Below are positions 51,230-63,880 of a DNA stretch of 64,000 nucleotides, piece by piece. This stretch comes from Lichenostomus cassidix (lineage: Eukaryota; Chordata; Aves; Passeriformes; Meliphagidae): the NCBI GenBank assembly GCA_008360975.2, contig CM039193.1:15490501-15554500 (forward strand), written 5' to 3'. Numbering within the stretch: the stretch's first letter is position 1; each line of letters opens with the position of its first letter. The notes beneath the pieces are model-generated. The model had not been told where the DNA came from. It searched no databases and saw only the letters and a list, made by a program, of their open reading frames with translations. The translations under genes were made by a program, and so were the position numbers.

Positions 51230-54200
51230 GACACAACCACATACACAGATATATGCACACCCTGCTGTCTCAAAGCAGGGCCCCTGCATCTGCTGACAGG
51301 CTGCACACTGCATCGGCACAATGGCTCTGGTGCAGGATCTGCACCACCCACTGGATAGGATTTAGTGAGGGGTGCTAACGTCACACACTGAGCAGCCACA
51401 TAGAGCTATAAATTATTCATACACATTACTCTAATTATGCAAATGTACTAAAAGCTGGAGCATATGTTTCCCTGACATCTCGCAGTACAGATGCAATATG
51501 GTTCTAGTAGAGAGAAAGAGTGAGAAGTGAGATGATGGGTGTAAGGGGGCTAACGATGGCACACACTGGCCCAAGCAAGGGGTGGCAGAGGATCCCTCTT
51601 TCCCAACCAAGCTGCTGCAAGCCTAAGGACATTTAAATGCTCCTCCTTGGTAATATAGTGTTGGCTTTGCACTCAGTGCTGAACAGAGTGCTGAGGCTGC
51701 TGAACGGCCCAGGCAGATTAAAATAAACCCAAGCAGTTTGGAACAGGAATGTGTTTATCTGGCATCGCACACTTCCTCTTATCAAACATGAGGAGCAGGG
51801 GAGGGCACAGTGATGGTGTGCGGAAGCAGGCTGTGTGCACACTGGTAGGAGAGGGGGAGGGAAAACAGGAGAGGAAAGCAAGGATCAGACAGATTATGCA
51901 TGAGCTTGGGAACCAAGGGCTTGGAGCTAGGTATCATCTCCTTGGGGTACAGAGCCCATACCCCTGGTCAGGTCCCAGATGGGCATTAGCTGTTGGAAAA
52001 ACCAGATCTTTTCTCCCTTGCAGCATCTGAAAGATTCAGTGCTGCTGCAGCATAAGCAGCTGGCTTTGTGTGTTTCCCAAGCTTGGGGTTCAAACTCCTC
52101 TCAACTCTGTCAAGCACAGTGCAATCACTGGGCATCACTCATCTCCCATTCCAGGGGCTAAGGCTGATACCTCAAAAGGAAAAGGCCAGATGCATTCTGC
52201 TACAGTATTTTGAAGATAGGACTCGATTGAATATCAGATAATGAGCAGCTTATTCCCAACCCTGCCATGTCTATGGACCACATCACTGCTTCTGTGAAAG
52301 CCCAGTCTATTTGACAGAGCCCTTTGGAAGCAGACAGGCTTCTCAAGACACTGTGTCCAGAGCACTGTGCAGGGGGGTTCTGATTCTCTTGCATCCTTAA
52401 TTTAAAATTCCATTAACACTTCTCAGAATGTCCAGCTTTACTGAATGACCAGGTGAGTGTTTCTACACCCAGAGAAAACAAAAGAACAAATTAAACATCA
52501 TGTAATACCATGGTTACTTGGGAGATTTAGACTAACTTATTATTATTCCAGGAGTTACCTAAGATCAAAAAAGTTGAACAGAAAACTTTGACAGCTCCTT
52601 TGATAAGCACATGTCTCACCTCCTGGTGCTGGCATTAAAGAGGCTGTAGTTCTGTACCAGCAGTTTTGTAAGGGATGCACTCACAGAGCCACGTGAAACA
52701 CTCAATACTGCAGAGACCCCATCACAGGAGGAGTGCTAAGTGACTGCAGCACTACACAAGGCAGATGCCACTTCAGCTCGTCAGACCCAAGGCAAAACTC
52801 TGCTAGAATACTAGTTCTTTTAATTCAAGTTCTTGTTTGTGCACGGCTCAATCACAGTTCCTCACCTGCAGCTGCCTCAACTAAAGCATGGCCATGCTTT
52901 GAAAACAAGAGGGGATATATCAGAGAAGCAGCACTGAGAAGGGACAGGCAGGCTGAGGCAGACAAAGGAGGGGATACCTGCACAGACCCTGGTCACTCTG
53001 GCCCAAGCCCTGGCCAGCAGGATCTGTCCTTCCCTTTCAGAAAAACCCAGAGGAATGAACAGCAGCATTTCTGCCACGCAGGGATGCCAACTAGCAAAAC
53101 AAAGTACAAGATAAAAAGCAAGAGTAAAAGAAAGATGTGAAAATCCATTGAAGTAAAATCAGACATTGATTACAAGGACCAAGCTGAGCCACTTCCACTG
53201 TGCCACAATCAGCAAAGTCCTCAGGGCAGCAGGCTGAGTCTCCCCTTTCCCAGGGCTCATCCTCCTTTCCATGCAGTCACACATGTTGAGGACTAAGCAC
53301 AGCTCAGCCAGCAGGCTGCTCCCCACATCTCACCCTAGGCTCAGGTTTGGGGCTGTCTCACCCTTTATAGACTAAGTGGTTCCTCATCACCAAGGCCAGC
53401 AGAATCCTTATCTCCTAGTCATACACTGGTAAGGCAGACCCAGACACTCCCCTTGACTTCCCTTGGCTGCCCAGAGGAAAGGGAAGAGAGTACAAAATCA
53501 ACTTGACAGACTAGAGAGGAGAAGCAGGTGCAGCTCAGGTCCAGCTCTGCTGCCCACCCTGCCCCACTAAAGCCTGTCTGTGGCAGGGTGCAACACCCAG
53601 GAGAGAGCTTGACCCTGCTATGGAAGCAGTCCTGAGGAAAGACAACCAGAAGGAAGAGAGAAGGGAAGACAGAGCAGGAGAGGGGGCTCAGCATTTACAT
53701 CTCTTAGCTTTCCCCCCTCTCATTTGAAAGGCTTTGGTTTCCTCAGTAACTGTCAGCAAGGAAACAAGGCCATTAGAGGCAGCCAGGGATAACAGGTACT
53801 AGAGGAGGAGGAGGGGATATTCTGACCAGCTTGCTGTTCACCTCAGGAGACACAGGATCAAACACAATTTAGGTAACAAGCCAGGGCAGACTTGAGCCTC
53901 AGCCCAGCTATCCAGAAAAGGAGTTTTAACACAATACCCGGGGGAGCTGCTCAGTAAGGCACAAAACCCAGTGGCACACAGAGCTCTGCTGTCATGGGTC
54001 CTGCCATGAGTGCCAGCACAGCAGGACACTGGAAGGCTGGGACAGAGCTGCACTAGCATGAGAAATCTCTCGAGTACACTGTACCCTGGAGCAGGTTTTG
54101 CAGCATCTAGGCTGGAAACACAAAATATTCATTCATTTTTTACTAAAGTCAATAACTTCTACTTGTGCCAAAATACTAGAAATGTCAAAACTAATTTTTT

Positions 54201-57200
54201 TTTTGTCCTGCAAAGTGAAGAATCCACCATAGCCACAAAAAAGTCACTAACAGAAAAAAATGGAAGTCAGAGACTTGGATTTTTAGTGTAATATTCCTTA
54301 TTCTAGAAATAATTATTTTAAGGATGTCAATCTATTCAGCCAGCATTATAAGGTCCCACATATCATCATGCCAGTCAGAGCTAAATTAGCAGTGATTTGT
54401 GCTCTCAATTACCTCTGGTGAGCTGTGAGGGAGGTGAGGACAGGGAGGGAAAGCAACATGCCCTTATCCAAGTGCTGGGATTTGTTTTGAGAAATGCCTG
54501 GAGGAACCAGCCAGCCAACAGGATGCTGCACCACAGGCACCCTGAGGGCTGAACACTGACTTCACCAGGCAGAGAATCATCTCAGCAAGGCAATGGTCCT
54601 CTGTACAGCCCCAAGCCCAAGGTGTTCAGTCATATGGGTGGCCCCACCACAGCTAGTCTGACCAACAGGGACATTTTCACTTTAGTGTTTTCAAGGTCTG
54701 GACATCAGGAGAGAAGCAAGGTGGTACCTCACAGCTGAAAGGAGAGCCCTTGGCACAACACCCCTTTACATCTCAGAGCTTCTCACCCTCCTGTAATTGC
54801 TCCAGAAAAATGGTCCCCTTGTGCAAAGGAGCATCTGAATGGTACAAGCTTGGAAAATCTCCCCAGGTGATTGCCTATCCATCCAGCAGGAGAGGAGGGA
54901 AGCAGGAATGCTGAACATTTAGTATCCTAGCTCAAGGTTGTGACTGAAGAGTTAAAACAAAAATCTTTCTGGGATGGGCAGCACTCCAGGAAGATAAAAT
55001 ATTCAGTACCATTATGTCCCTGGACACCATATTTCTGACAATAAATTTCATGCCTCATATGCCATAACAGTTATGATTTCAGGCAATAACCAAAAAACAG
55101 GTCCCCATCCTTTCACAGAAACCCAAGAAAAAAATATTCATAAGTAAAGCTGGCAAATCTCAGAGGGGGGTATTTTTTATTTCTATTTGGCCTGTCACTT
55201 TGGTAGTCAGGCCTGAACTGGAAAGGGAAGATCCATTTCTTGCATGGACCCACCTCCCATGCTTACAGGCTTCATAGGCCCATGAGAGCTGGCAGTGGCA
55301 CCCACCACCTCACAAGAGACCCCGCCAAGTTCAGAAGGACCAGTTCTGTCTTTGGTGACACTGGAGCACTTTTCCCCCTACTTCTAACATCCCTATGTAC
55401 AATGAACCAAAAGTCCCCTTTGCAGACACATCCCAGGCCATCATGGCAATCCCAAAGAACATCAGCAACTTTTAATAAAAACCAGGCTCTACTTGCCTCA
55501 TTTTTCTTTCTCCTTCCCACCCTGCATGGGTCTACTCTTGCTTAATAATAAACCTTCCTGTGAAATCCCAGTGGGTGGAATTAGCTTCCAGCTATACCAT
55601 GTTTCAGCTCCCACAGCTCCTCAGGGGCTTTCCCTTCCCCCCTATGCCTGCCCACCTTCTAAATTCTGAGAGTGGTTGTTCCAGAATATGGACTGTTTTT
55701 AATACAACTTTTTTAATCCATGTCTCCACATAGGTTACAGTGCCACTTTATAACATCAAACAGCTCCCATACTGTAACCCTGATGAACCCGTGTGCAACT
55801 GGTGGGTAAGGACTCCCTGCAGGTACAGCTCTGAGTTCTTCAGGATTAAGCACTCCATGCCATTTTCCATCAGTGAAGCTGTGCTAGTGTGCACTACCAA
55901 GCGATGTGGTTCTTAAGTATCATCCACTTGATATTGCATTTACGAATCAAAGCTGAACTCCACATCCCAAGTTCCCCCCTAGAGATCAACAGAGAGCCTC
56001 CACCAGTCCTTTCCGGTGTTCAAACAGCTGCACATTGGAATTTTCAGTAGCTCATTTCTTGGCTTCAGCTGGTTTATGCATTTACTAGATACAATAATTA
56101 GCTTCCTCCCTTCACAAGAAGATTCCAAAACAGATTTCAAAAAAACCCTTCAATCCCTCTGTAGTCAGTTTATCCAGTATTAATCCACTGAAGTACTGCA
56201 TTATGTTCTACCAGAAGAATTAAACAGGAAAAGTGGGAAGCTCTCTTACCTGTAATTGACTGACTGGCCAATAGGAGTCAAGTGCTGGCAAATTGGAGGT
56301 GTAATTTCTATTTAATTATGGCATTAAAAAAATTACATGATATACCTATTTAACATGCAAAGGAGTAAAATCAAAGCCAATAAGAATAAATTGTGGAAGA
56401 GGACATGTACAAAAATGTAGTAGCAATCCTTTTGTTTTTTAAAACTGTGCTCTGCTGAAGAGAATGCTGGCTGCTGTATCATCATATTGCCTGGAAAACA
56501 TCCACAGCTCTGAATCTAAGACCCTGCCAACATGCAAAACTGCATTGTACAAATGCATGGCTACACGCAGAAATATCTGTTGAAACCCAAGTGGTGTATA
56601 TGCTTTTCATGCTGCACATGAAGGTTACATCAATCTGGTTGAAGTTCAGTTGAAATGAATGCAGACAAAGCCCAGATACACCATTCTAGAGTTCAAATAT
56701 GAACACAAATGAATGGATGAACCATGAAGAGTTTTGCAAGCCTCCAGGTAAACTCATTTCAAAATGCATTTAAAAGAAAATAGTGTGACCTCTGTGTTTA
56801 GACAATGGATTACAACCAACAGTATAAAATATGAACAGAACTGTTAAAGCCAATATAGCTGGTGGTGCAAGACACACGGTAGGAGTCCCATGAAGTATTG
56901 GCATCTGAGAAGAACATGTCACTGCCATGAGAAAACACAGATATACCAAAGCTTTTTTTCTGGGGTAACATATTTATCACTCTAGAGAAGCCTATTTTCT
57001 TTAGATTAACACTATAGCTGTAATTCCAGATTGTTCCATTTCAAAACAGCTAATCAGCACAAGAGTGTGGGCAAGGGGAAACAGAGTCTTACTGGGAAAA
57101 GGAAACAGGGAAGGTTTCAAAGGCTCTTTGATCCCAAACCTAATAAACCCCAACCAAGCCATTCTGTAACTGCCCTAACCCAACTCAGAGCACTGCTGCC

Positions 57201-57764
57201 AGGAGAAGAGCAGGTCTGGCTTCTGCAGCCTTTGTATCCTGGTGCTAACTCAGGGAGCAGGAGGCAGATGCCAGCATCAGTAACTGAATTTTGTTTTGTG
57301 GCTCTTGGAAACAGAAGCCAAACAAGAATTACAGTTTTACCTGTAATGTGTATTTAAAAACAAGGAGCTTCCAATGGCTAGCCAAATTATCCTTTTAACA
57401 TTTCCTGCTTTGTCAACGCAAGTTTAAATTTAAAACACAAATTAAACTATCTTCAGTCCCTGGAGGAAAGGTTAGTTGGATTTAATATTTTTTAGTGTTT
57501 CATACAGGAAAAACCCCACAGATACATGCTGAGATAGCAGTGACATGCAGCCCCAGAGACAGACAGATACAAACCACACTCACTCCCACACACTTGATAA
57601 ATGCATCAGATTGCCCAGGAACCAGAAGCACAGCCAGCCATGACCCTGTACATGGAGTGAGCTGAGAGGGTGACTTAGTGCAAGTGTTCACACAGATGAT
57701 GTGTTCAGATGAGAACATCCATTGCCACAAGGAAGGCAGCACAGGTAAAAGAAAGACAGCTTAC
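51230..57764. other. Intron 2, right part, next to the exon
   Basis: No further exon recognised. An octamer-type motif ATGCAAAT lies at 51437-51444, close to TATAAATT at 51407-51414. Sequence immediately downstream of the exon (left of it in these coordinates) is ordinary intron. Confidence 0.55.
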
Positions 57765-57767
57765 CCG
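57759..57767 (-). promoter_or_regulatory. CACNA2D2: 5' splice site of the CACNA2D2 exon
   Basis: On the minus strand the exon ends CGG and the intron begins GTAAGC at 57764. This is a good U1 match at +1 to +5. It fixes the exon end in phase 0, the boundary phase expected if the next exon starts with an IYK-like segment, as recalled for the alpha2delta-1/-2 family. Confidence 0.75.
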
Positions 57768-57846
57768 TGTGAGCTGCTGGACTCCACCAAATAGCCTCAT
57801 CACTCCATCAATCTCCTGCTCCAGCCTCCTGGCCCAGTACTGCATA
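57765..57846 (-). CDS. CACNA2D2: Internal coding exon (exon 2) of calcium channel auxiliary subunit alpha2delta-2
   Basis: Alpha2delta-2 is the extracellular, membrane-anchored auxiliary subunit of voltage-gated calcium channels. It raises surface expression and current density of Cav1/Cav2 pores. On the minus strand this 82-nt segment lies between a CAG acceptor and a GTAAGC donor. It reads one base plus 27 codons without a stop: [15 protein letters not shown], then a short middle, then GGVQQLTR. From memory, mammalian CACNA2D2 has [15 protein letters not shown]...GGVQQL in the mature N-terminal region upstream of the VWA domain, so identity is high with conservative changes (Y/H, I/V, L/I). 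CACNA2D1 has a more distant version at the same place (GVNQL), and CACNA2D3/4 look different. The exon begins with the last base of a codon shared with exon 1 and ends on a codon boundary. The signal peptide (exon 1) and the following IYK-type exon 3 lie outside the window. The assignment is strong; the paralogue call rests on recalled sequence. Confidence 0.9.
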
Positions 57847-57910
57847 CTGCAAGAGATGGAGAGAAAGAGAGAAAGAGAAAGGGAGAGAAAGAGAGAGAAA
57901 GAGTCAGAGC
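57847..57910 (-). promoter_or_regulatory. CACNA2D2: 3' splice site, polypyrimidine tract and candidate branch point of the CACNA2D2 exon
   Basis: Read on the minus strand, the acceptor ends in CTCTTGCAG. It is preceded by about 50 nt of C and T broken by one A at 57857. There is no AG between that tract and the acceptor. The best branch-point match (CTGAC) places its adenosine at 57904, about 58 nt upstream of the exon, farther than the usual 18-40 nt but consistent with a long AG-exclusion zone. Confidence 0.75.
57858..57903. repeat. GA-rich (CT-rich on the gene strand) microsatellite-like tract
   Basis: There are 46 consecutive purines made of GAGA and GAAA units on the plus strand. On the gene strand this is the polypyrimidine tract of the neighbouring acceptor. 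Homopurine tracts of this kind can adopt triplex structure and vary in length. Confidence 0.85.
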
Positions 57911-58629
57911 CCTGACACTGAGTAGGTAAGCAAGGGACTGAAGGGAGAGGGAGGAAATCAGTGCCTCAAGTTCACTGCTCTCTCTCTCTGCAGCACTGAG
58001 TGCAGGCAGAGTACCAGGAACACACAGCTTTGAGAATTATGACTGGGCAGGTTATAAACTGCAAAACTTCAAAATTTATGCACAAGGCACCACAGAGAGG
58101 AGAGGAAAAGGTACAACAAAAACTGCAAGGCTTCGGGCTTTATTTTCTCCTTATATAAACATTTGCTATAGATAATTATTTAAGCCCAGAGTGATTAACA
58201 AGGTCGAAGGGCTGTGGAGTACAGAAAACAGCTTATTGCTTCAGCAGGGCTCTGTGGCAGAGAGCAAACCCCGAGCCATGGCAGGGCCAGAAGTGTCTTG
58301 TCCTACTGCAGCAATGGATTATCACTGCGGCACCACGGAGAGACCTGGGCACAGCCAGGAGCCAAACACAGAGCAGCGAGTGCCCGAGGGCTCAGCTGCT
58401 TTGCACCTTCAGCAAAGCCCAACCTGAGCCAGGCACCGACTCTGCCAGGCCCACTGCGGGCAGGGCTGCCTCCTGAGGCAGTGGGAAGGGCCAGGAGCTG
58501 CCACTGGCATGTCCTTCATCCTGAGCCCCATACAGAGAGGGAGCTGGCTGCCAGGCCGTCCAACAGGCACAACACCCCTCCAGACATTCAACCACACAGA
58601 TTTCTGCTTACAGCAATAACACCAAGTTA

Positions 58630-58646
58630 AAAACAACAACAACAAC
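58630..58646. repeat. Short AAC microsatellite
   Basis: About five consecutive AAC units. Confidence 0.8.
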
Positions 58647-60326
58647 TAAACCCTCTTTTAAATCCACAGAACTTGATAATTCTCCTTCTTTTAACGAGAT
58701 TTCCTGGCTTCAGCTGCTGCCCAGGCAAATGTCAAATCTCCTGTCTGACCTGGAAAAGCAACACTCGATTGCCTCTGCATCACTTGGCACTGCCTTCGGT
58801 GCTTTTTTCACAGCAACATTTCTCTCTCAACAGACACCACAGAAAGGAGGGAAGGAGCACAAGGAGTAGAAGCTAAGGCCAGCAGGGCAAAGTGCTGGTG
58901 GGAGGGAGCAGACCAGCTGGGGGAGGTTGCTCTTTTGTTAGGTCCACCAAGTGATTTCATTCTTCACTCAAAGAGATTCCCCATCAGCCCACCCACTCTC
59001 CCCCATACCCCCAAACCATGGAGAGGCTCTCCCAGAGATCAAGGAGCAAAGAAACCCAACTATTTTTCAGCTGTGCACCGGAGGACTCTGAATTACACAG
59101 CACAGCCCAAAAGCTGGACAGAATTACCAAAGCAGAAAGATGCCCTGAGCCGAGTGGCAGAGCCAAGCTGAAGCATCACTTGCGAGGGGACAAGCAGGAC
59201 AAAGGGAAGGACTGGCAGACAGACGTGTTACTCAGGCAAAATTCATGCCAGTTAATAACATACAAGGCTGTGGATGAAAACAGGATTTAATTGTGCATGC
59301 CAAGCCTTTTCAGTTTTTCACTGTAATTTATGCTATTTCCCATCTTCCCACAGAGGCAACACTGTCTCTTGTCCCCTGGAAGTGTGGCTGGGGAGGGGAA
59401 ATCTAGGGAATGAGATGAGCAAAGATATCAGCAAACCCCCTATTCTGCCAAAGGAGGGAGAGCAAAGCCTTCAGTGGGGCTGCCAGTGTGAAGGTACCAG
59501 GTCACAGACAGAGCTGAGGGGGATTGGGTTTTGGGTTTGGATTTTTTTCTTTTCCTTTCTCAGTCAAACATTTTATCAAAGGTATATCCAGGTTAACCTG
59601 AGTACCAAAGGTACCCACAAATCTTCCAAAGCATTTTCACCAAAATATATCTATTTTTTACACAGGGCATTCATTTAAAAAAAAAAAGCCTCAAAAAACC
59701 AAAACTGAATTTATTTTTCCCCTCCTCCAGTTTGTCCAGTGAACTGAAAAAAATCAATTATATGCTCATACTCAGCCACAGGTCTGAGAACCCCCACTGA
59801 GCACTTATGGAGCTGACACTTTTCCTTAACTTCCAGCTCTGTACAAGATCCTCAATTTCAGCGACACCTGCCTGTGTCAGCTCTCACCAGGAACACCTAC
59901 ACCACCACAGCAAGGAAAAATTACCTCCCATCTTGAGCTGTATCCATCAACATTAACAACTGCTCATATCCACTTAAATGTCACGTATGGCCAAGCCTTC
60001 AGAAAGGATTAGTTATAGAGGAAGACAGAGGCATCAATATTACTCTGTTGGCATATGCAAAAGAGACACTGAGCACTCAGTTGAGCTGGGATTTACAATT
60101 AATTTAAATTTAGTCAGCAGATTTGTTTAAAAAAAAAAATTAAACTTATTCCACCCCCTGCCTCCTCCCCAAGAAGTACTACTACTTTAGAGAAAAGCCA
60201 CTAGGTTTTTCATTCATGAGAAAGGCTGCAATTCCCTTTAATTGTACAGTCTTATGATACCTGGCTCTCAACCTTACAGGCAAGCAGTTTCCTAAAGAGT
60301 CCAGCTAAGCCTTGTGACATCACTAT

Positions 60327-60350
60327 TAAAAATAAATAAATAAATAAATA
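60327..60350. repeat. AAAT microsatellite
   Basis: About five to six consecutive AAAT units following AAAAATAA. Confidence 0.9.
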
Positions 60351-61216
60351 TTACACAATCAAATAAAAAGGACAGCATTTTGGCATAGCTGACACCAGGT
60401 TTCTGTATTTTAAAAAGTAGCAGCAGAAGCAGCTTCTTTTCTTGGTGTAATATAGCTATACAAGAGCTTGTGCCAGTGGTAGTAAAAACTCTTTTTTCTA
60501 CCCAGCACATTCCTCACCCACATCAAAGCACTGGCAAAACCCTTGTCTGACCTATTACTATGTCCCTCTAGCCCTGATAATGTCCAAGACATCAGTCTGC
60601 AGAGTGGGCCATATCCCAAAATTTGGAGGTTTCATCTCAGTTGCCATATACTGGGTTGAAAGTTACCATTAAAAAAAATTACCTGAAACTAATTCACTTA
60701 AAATTTTATGTAAGATGACTGTAGCAAGGCTGAAGAGGGTAAAGAAACTGCTAGCCCATGATGAACATGGAGATTTCTGTGTGCAGTGGTCTCCTATGGA
60801 AGCTGTAAGCGATAAGACATGACAATCATTGCATTCCTGAGCCATTTCTGCACGCCTCAGGTGCGTTACAGGGCTTCAGGAGCGATAACTCCTCAAAACA
60901 CGCTGCCAGGAGTGCCCTACTGCTCTTGTGAAATGTCATTAACAAATAAAGCATTAAGAACACAGCTGATGCACTGGCTGGGAGGCCACTGGCATGGCTG
61001 TGGTGGTGCTCACGGAAAGCCACCAGGCTCCTTTACGAGCCACATGCACAGTCCCCTCCTAAAACTGAGCACCACTTTGGTGTCTGCTGCAGTGAAAAAA
61101 ACAGGCCAGGAGAAAAGCTTTGAGCTCAAGAATTTGTGATGGCACTTACTAGCTCTGTGCCTGCAGGAATTGCATGGAAGGAGCCTGGCAGCCCCACCAT
61201 TCCCTGCCCTCTCTTT

Positions 61217-61240
61217 GTGACATGCCCAGTGACATGCCCA
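61217..61240. repeat. 12-bp perfect tandem duplication
   Basis: GTGACATGCCCA occurs twice back to back. Confidence 0.9.
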
Positions 61241-62670
61241 GCATATCTCATTGATCCCCATCATCTCAGATGGCTCTTCCTTTGCTACAGAGATAGGACT
61301 CTCCCGACCCAATGACTCTACAACTATCATATGCACACTCAGGATATCCACCAAAAAAATCTTTAGTATTAAAAAATGGTTGTTTCCTTCACCTGTATAT
61401 ATTACAGCCTCCAGTGTAGCATTTGCAAGGGATGTAAGTGATTTTTGAAAACACACCATTTATCACTGCCTCTCCAAAGAAAACTACACAAATGTTAATT
61501 GATTACATAATTTGCATATCTGATTTTTCTTAAAGATTATATAAAGAAGGCTTTAAAAAAGAAGAAGATATTCAAAACTATTTACTGTGTCAAGCAGAAC
61601 ATCATGAGGCAAATCACTGCTATTGCAGTTGGGGCCAAGAAGCAAAACATCTCACAGTCCCACTCCTGCTCGGTGGGAGTTACCTGTGCCTTGCCACTGG
61701 TACCAGCAGCCCTTTCTGAGGGTTAGGGCACCTTTCATGCTCCAGGTCACCCAAGCAGTTGCAGAGACTTCTGTGCTGAACCATCAGTGTCTGAGGCTAC
61801 ACCACTGCTCCAGCTGTGTAGCTTCAGAAGAAAATGATAATTGCCTGGAAAGACAGGAGACAGGCTGTCCTTGGCCCACATCCTCCCACACTTGTGCACA
61901 CAACAGATGGCAGCCTGAGTCCTGGTCTTCTTTACAGAACCTGGAGACACTTGCAGAGAAGTCACCAGTGCAAGCCGTGTGCTGGCAGTCTGTGGCCAGC
62001 AGCAGGGACGTGCCACAGCAGCTCAGCCCAGGGTCACTCTGTCCCTTGGTGGCTCAGGGTGCATGGGACAGACCCCCCATGGACTGCAGTGACACCTCCT
62101 CATGGCTGACCTAGAGGTGGGCAAGGCAGTTACACAAACCACTAATGAACATAAGCCTCATTGCAAGGCACCTCTCAAAAATGCACTGGGAAAAGAGAAG
62201 TGCTGAGATAAGAGCAAAGAAATTTAGTTTTCTGATTGAGGACATTTTTTCCTTAAAAGAAGCCTTAGGAGAGTGCTTGTTTTGCTGTGAACAGAAGAAG
62301 ATATTACAAGAAAAAAAAAAAAAAAAGGAGATTTGGTCCTTTTCTTTTGCTGCCTTCCTGGCTCCCAAAATAAGAGAGTCACAGAAACATAAAAGCACAA
62401 AAGTAAAACTACTTGCTAAGTGGATCTACTGCCCCAAAGCTTATTGGGTTCTACACAAAGTGTGTTCTGAACAAGTGTCTACACTTCACGCAGCGTGTTC
62501 AGCCAAGAATGCTTCACCCTGATTCATACGCTTTGGTTCAGTGCCCAAATATTGCTATTTAATAAGGTTATTAATTACTGTGTTGTCTAATTTCTGCTGT
62601 GCAGGAACTTCTTATAATTGGCTTATTCCTTCAAGATGTTTAATTCTTTAACTATAATAGCATGTGTCAG

Positions 62671-62696
62671 TGCACACACATGCATGTGTGTGTGCA
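62671..62696. repeat. Alternating purine-pyrimidine tract with a 20-bp palindrome
   Basis: 26 nt alternate strictly between pyrimidine and purine (TGCACACACATGCATGTGTG and on). Positions 62673-62692 form a perfect palindrome centred on ATGCAT. It is a candidate for Z-DNA or cruciform extrusion. Confidence 0.85.
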
Positions 62697-63645
62697 GGAT
62701 ATGCCCCCTCAGAGCTCTCTTACATACCTAGGCTGTAAAAACCCCACATGAGCCAATATTTACCAATCAAGGAAAAACAAGTTGCCTTTTTATTTTCCCC
62801 CTGAAGATACAACTTACAGAGAGCACCTGTTTCCTTCCAAATAACTTACTGACCATGCTTCCAGACATTATCAAGACTCCCACATTGTCATTTTATTACT
62901 CTGTTTTAACTTAAAGTATGTGCCCAGGTGTTTATATAAAGGAAGGGTGGGAAAAATTGCCTGCTGGACTAGTCTTTTCTTCATATTTATCAAGACATTA
63001 TTCACCTCTACCATCTGGTCTTCTGTGTAATAAGAAAGCATCTGTGACATTATTAAAGGGGGGAAGGATGGGACAAATTAAGATTAGAACTATATCCTAA
63101 GGAAAATCTTTAAGAAACAGGAAAGAGACAGTCTGTCTACATTCAGCTCTTTCACAACATTACTTTGTTCTCCTCAATTCAAACACTAACTTTCTTGGTC
63201 TCTTTCTTTGTCCTATCTTCTGCTCATCTTCACAATTTTTTGCACCAAGCTATGTCTTGAAAAAAAAACACATACAGAAAAGCCTCAAAGTGCCAAAACC
63301 CCTACCAGACCCATCTTGATTCCAGTTTGACACCCCAACAAGTATTAAAATGTAATAAAAAGGATAACTGTGGAGTTTTCTCAACCTGCAGGATAGATAA
63401 AACTGGGTGAGGGGAAAATAAGTCTAGGGGAAAATCACTCAAAAAAAATTGTGTTTCATTAACAGCTCTTGAGCACGAATATTCCTGTAGGTACCTGTGA
63501 GAAAACCAACAGTAACTACCAGCTTGTCACCAGTGACATTTAGGATAATAGGAAAATTGGTCCTTAAATATGATTTCACTATCAAAAACCAGAAACATTG
63601 GAGTCTGTCTCCACCTGAGAACAAAACAGGCAGTAGCTATTCAGT

Positions 63646-63880
63646 CAGTCATAGATATGCAGGATGGGAGGGGCTTCAGGAGCTCCTCTTCCACCATTAA
63701 TTGCACTAAGACATCTAAATACCTGAACCCTCTGCATGAGGTGTTGTCTAATCTGTTCATTAAATTCTCTGCTGAAGGTGAACCCAAGATCCCCACAGCA
63801 CATTTTCCCAGTTCAATTTTTCAGCACGTGGTGAAAAAGTTACCTTCTTAATCACCCTAAATCTCAATTCCTTCTTTCCA
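63646..63880 (-). mobile_element. Old CR1-type LINE fragment
   Basis: Decayed reverse-complement copy of an older CR1 subfamily, similar in layout to the one at 6467. It has TCATAGATATGCAGGATGGGAGG, then GTTGTCTAATCTGTTCATTAAA, then TCACCCTAAATCTCAATTCCTTC. Boundaries are approximate. Confidence 0.65.

Larger units (their letters stand above)
57911..63645. other. Intron 1 of CACNA2D2 (3' part)
   Basis: No exon or promoter recognised. It contains the AAC, AAAT and alternating tracts listed separately and an 18-A run at about 62310-62326. The 149-codon minus frame at 61010-61459 has no recognised domain. Exon 1 with the signal peptide should lie to the right of the window. Confidence 0.6.

Noticed and set aside
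61010..61459. 149-codon minus-strand open frame in intron 1
   Set aside because: Low complexity is not extreme, but no domain, no homologue recognised and no convincing splice pair; treated as chance.
62305..62330. Long A run as the poly-A tail of a retrocopy
   Set aside because: No recognisable retrocopied gene or SINE sequence upstream of the A run on either strand.
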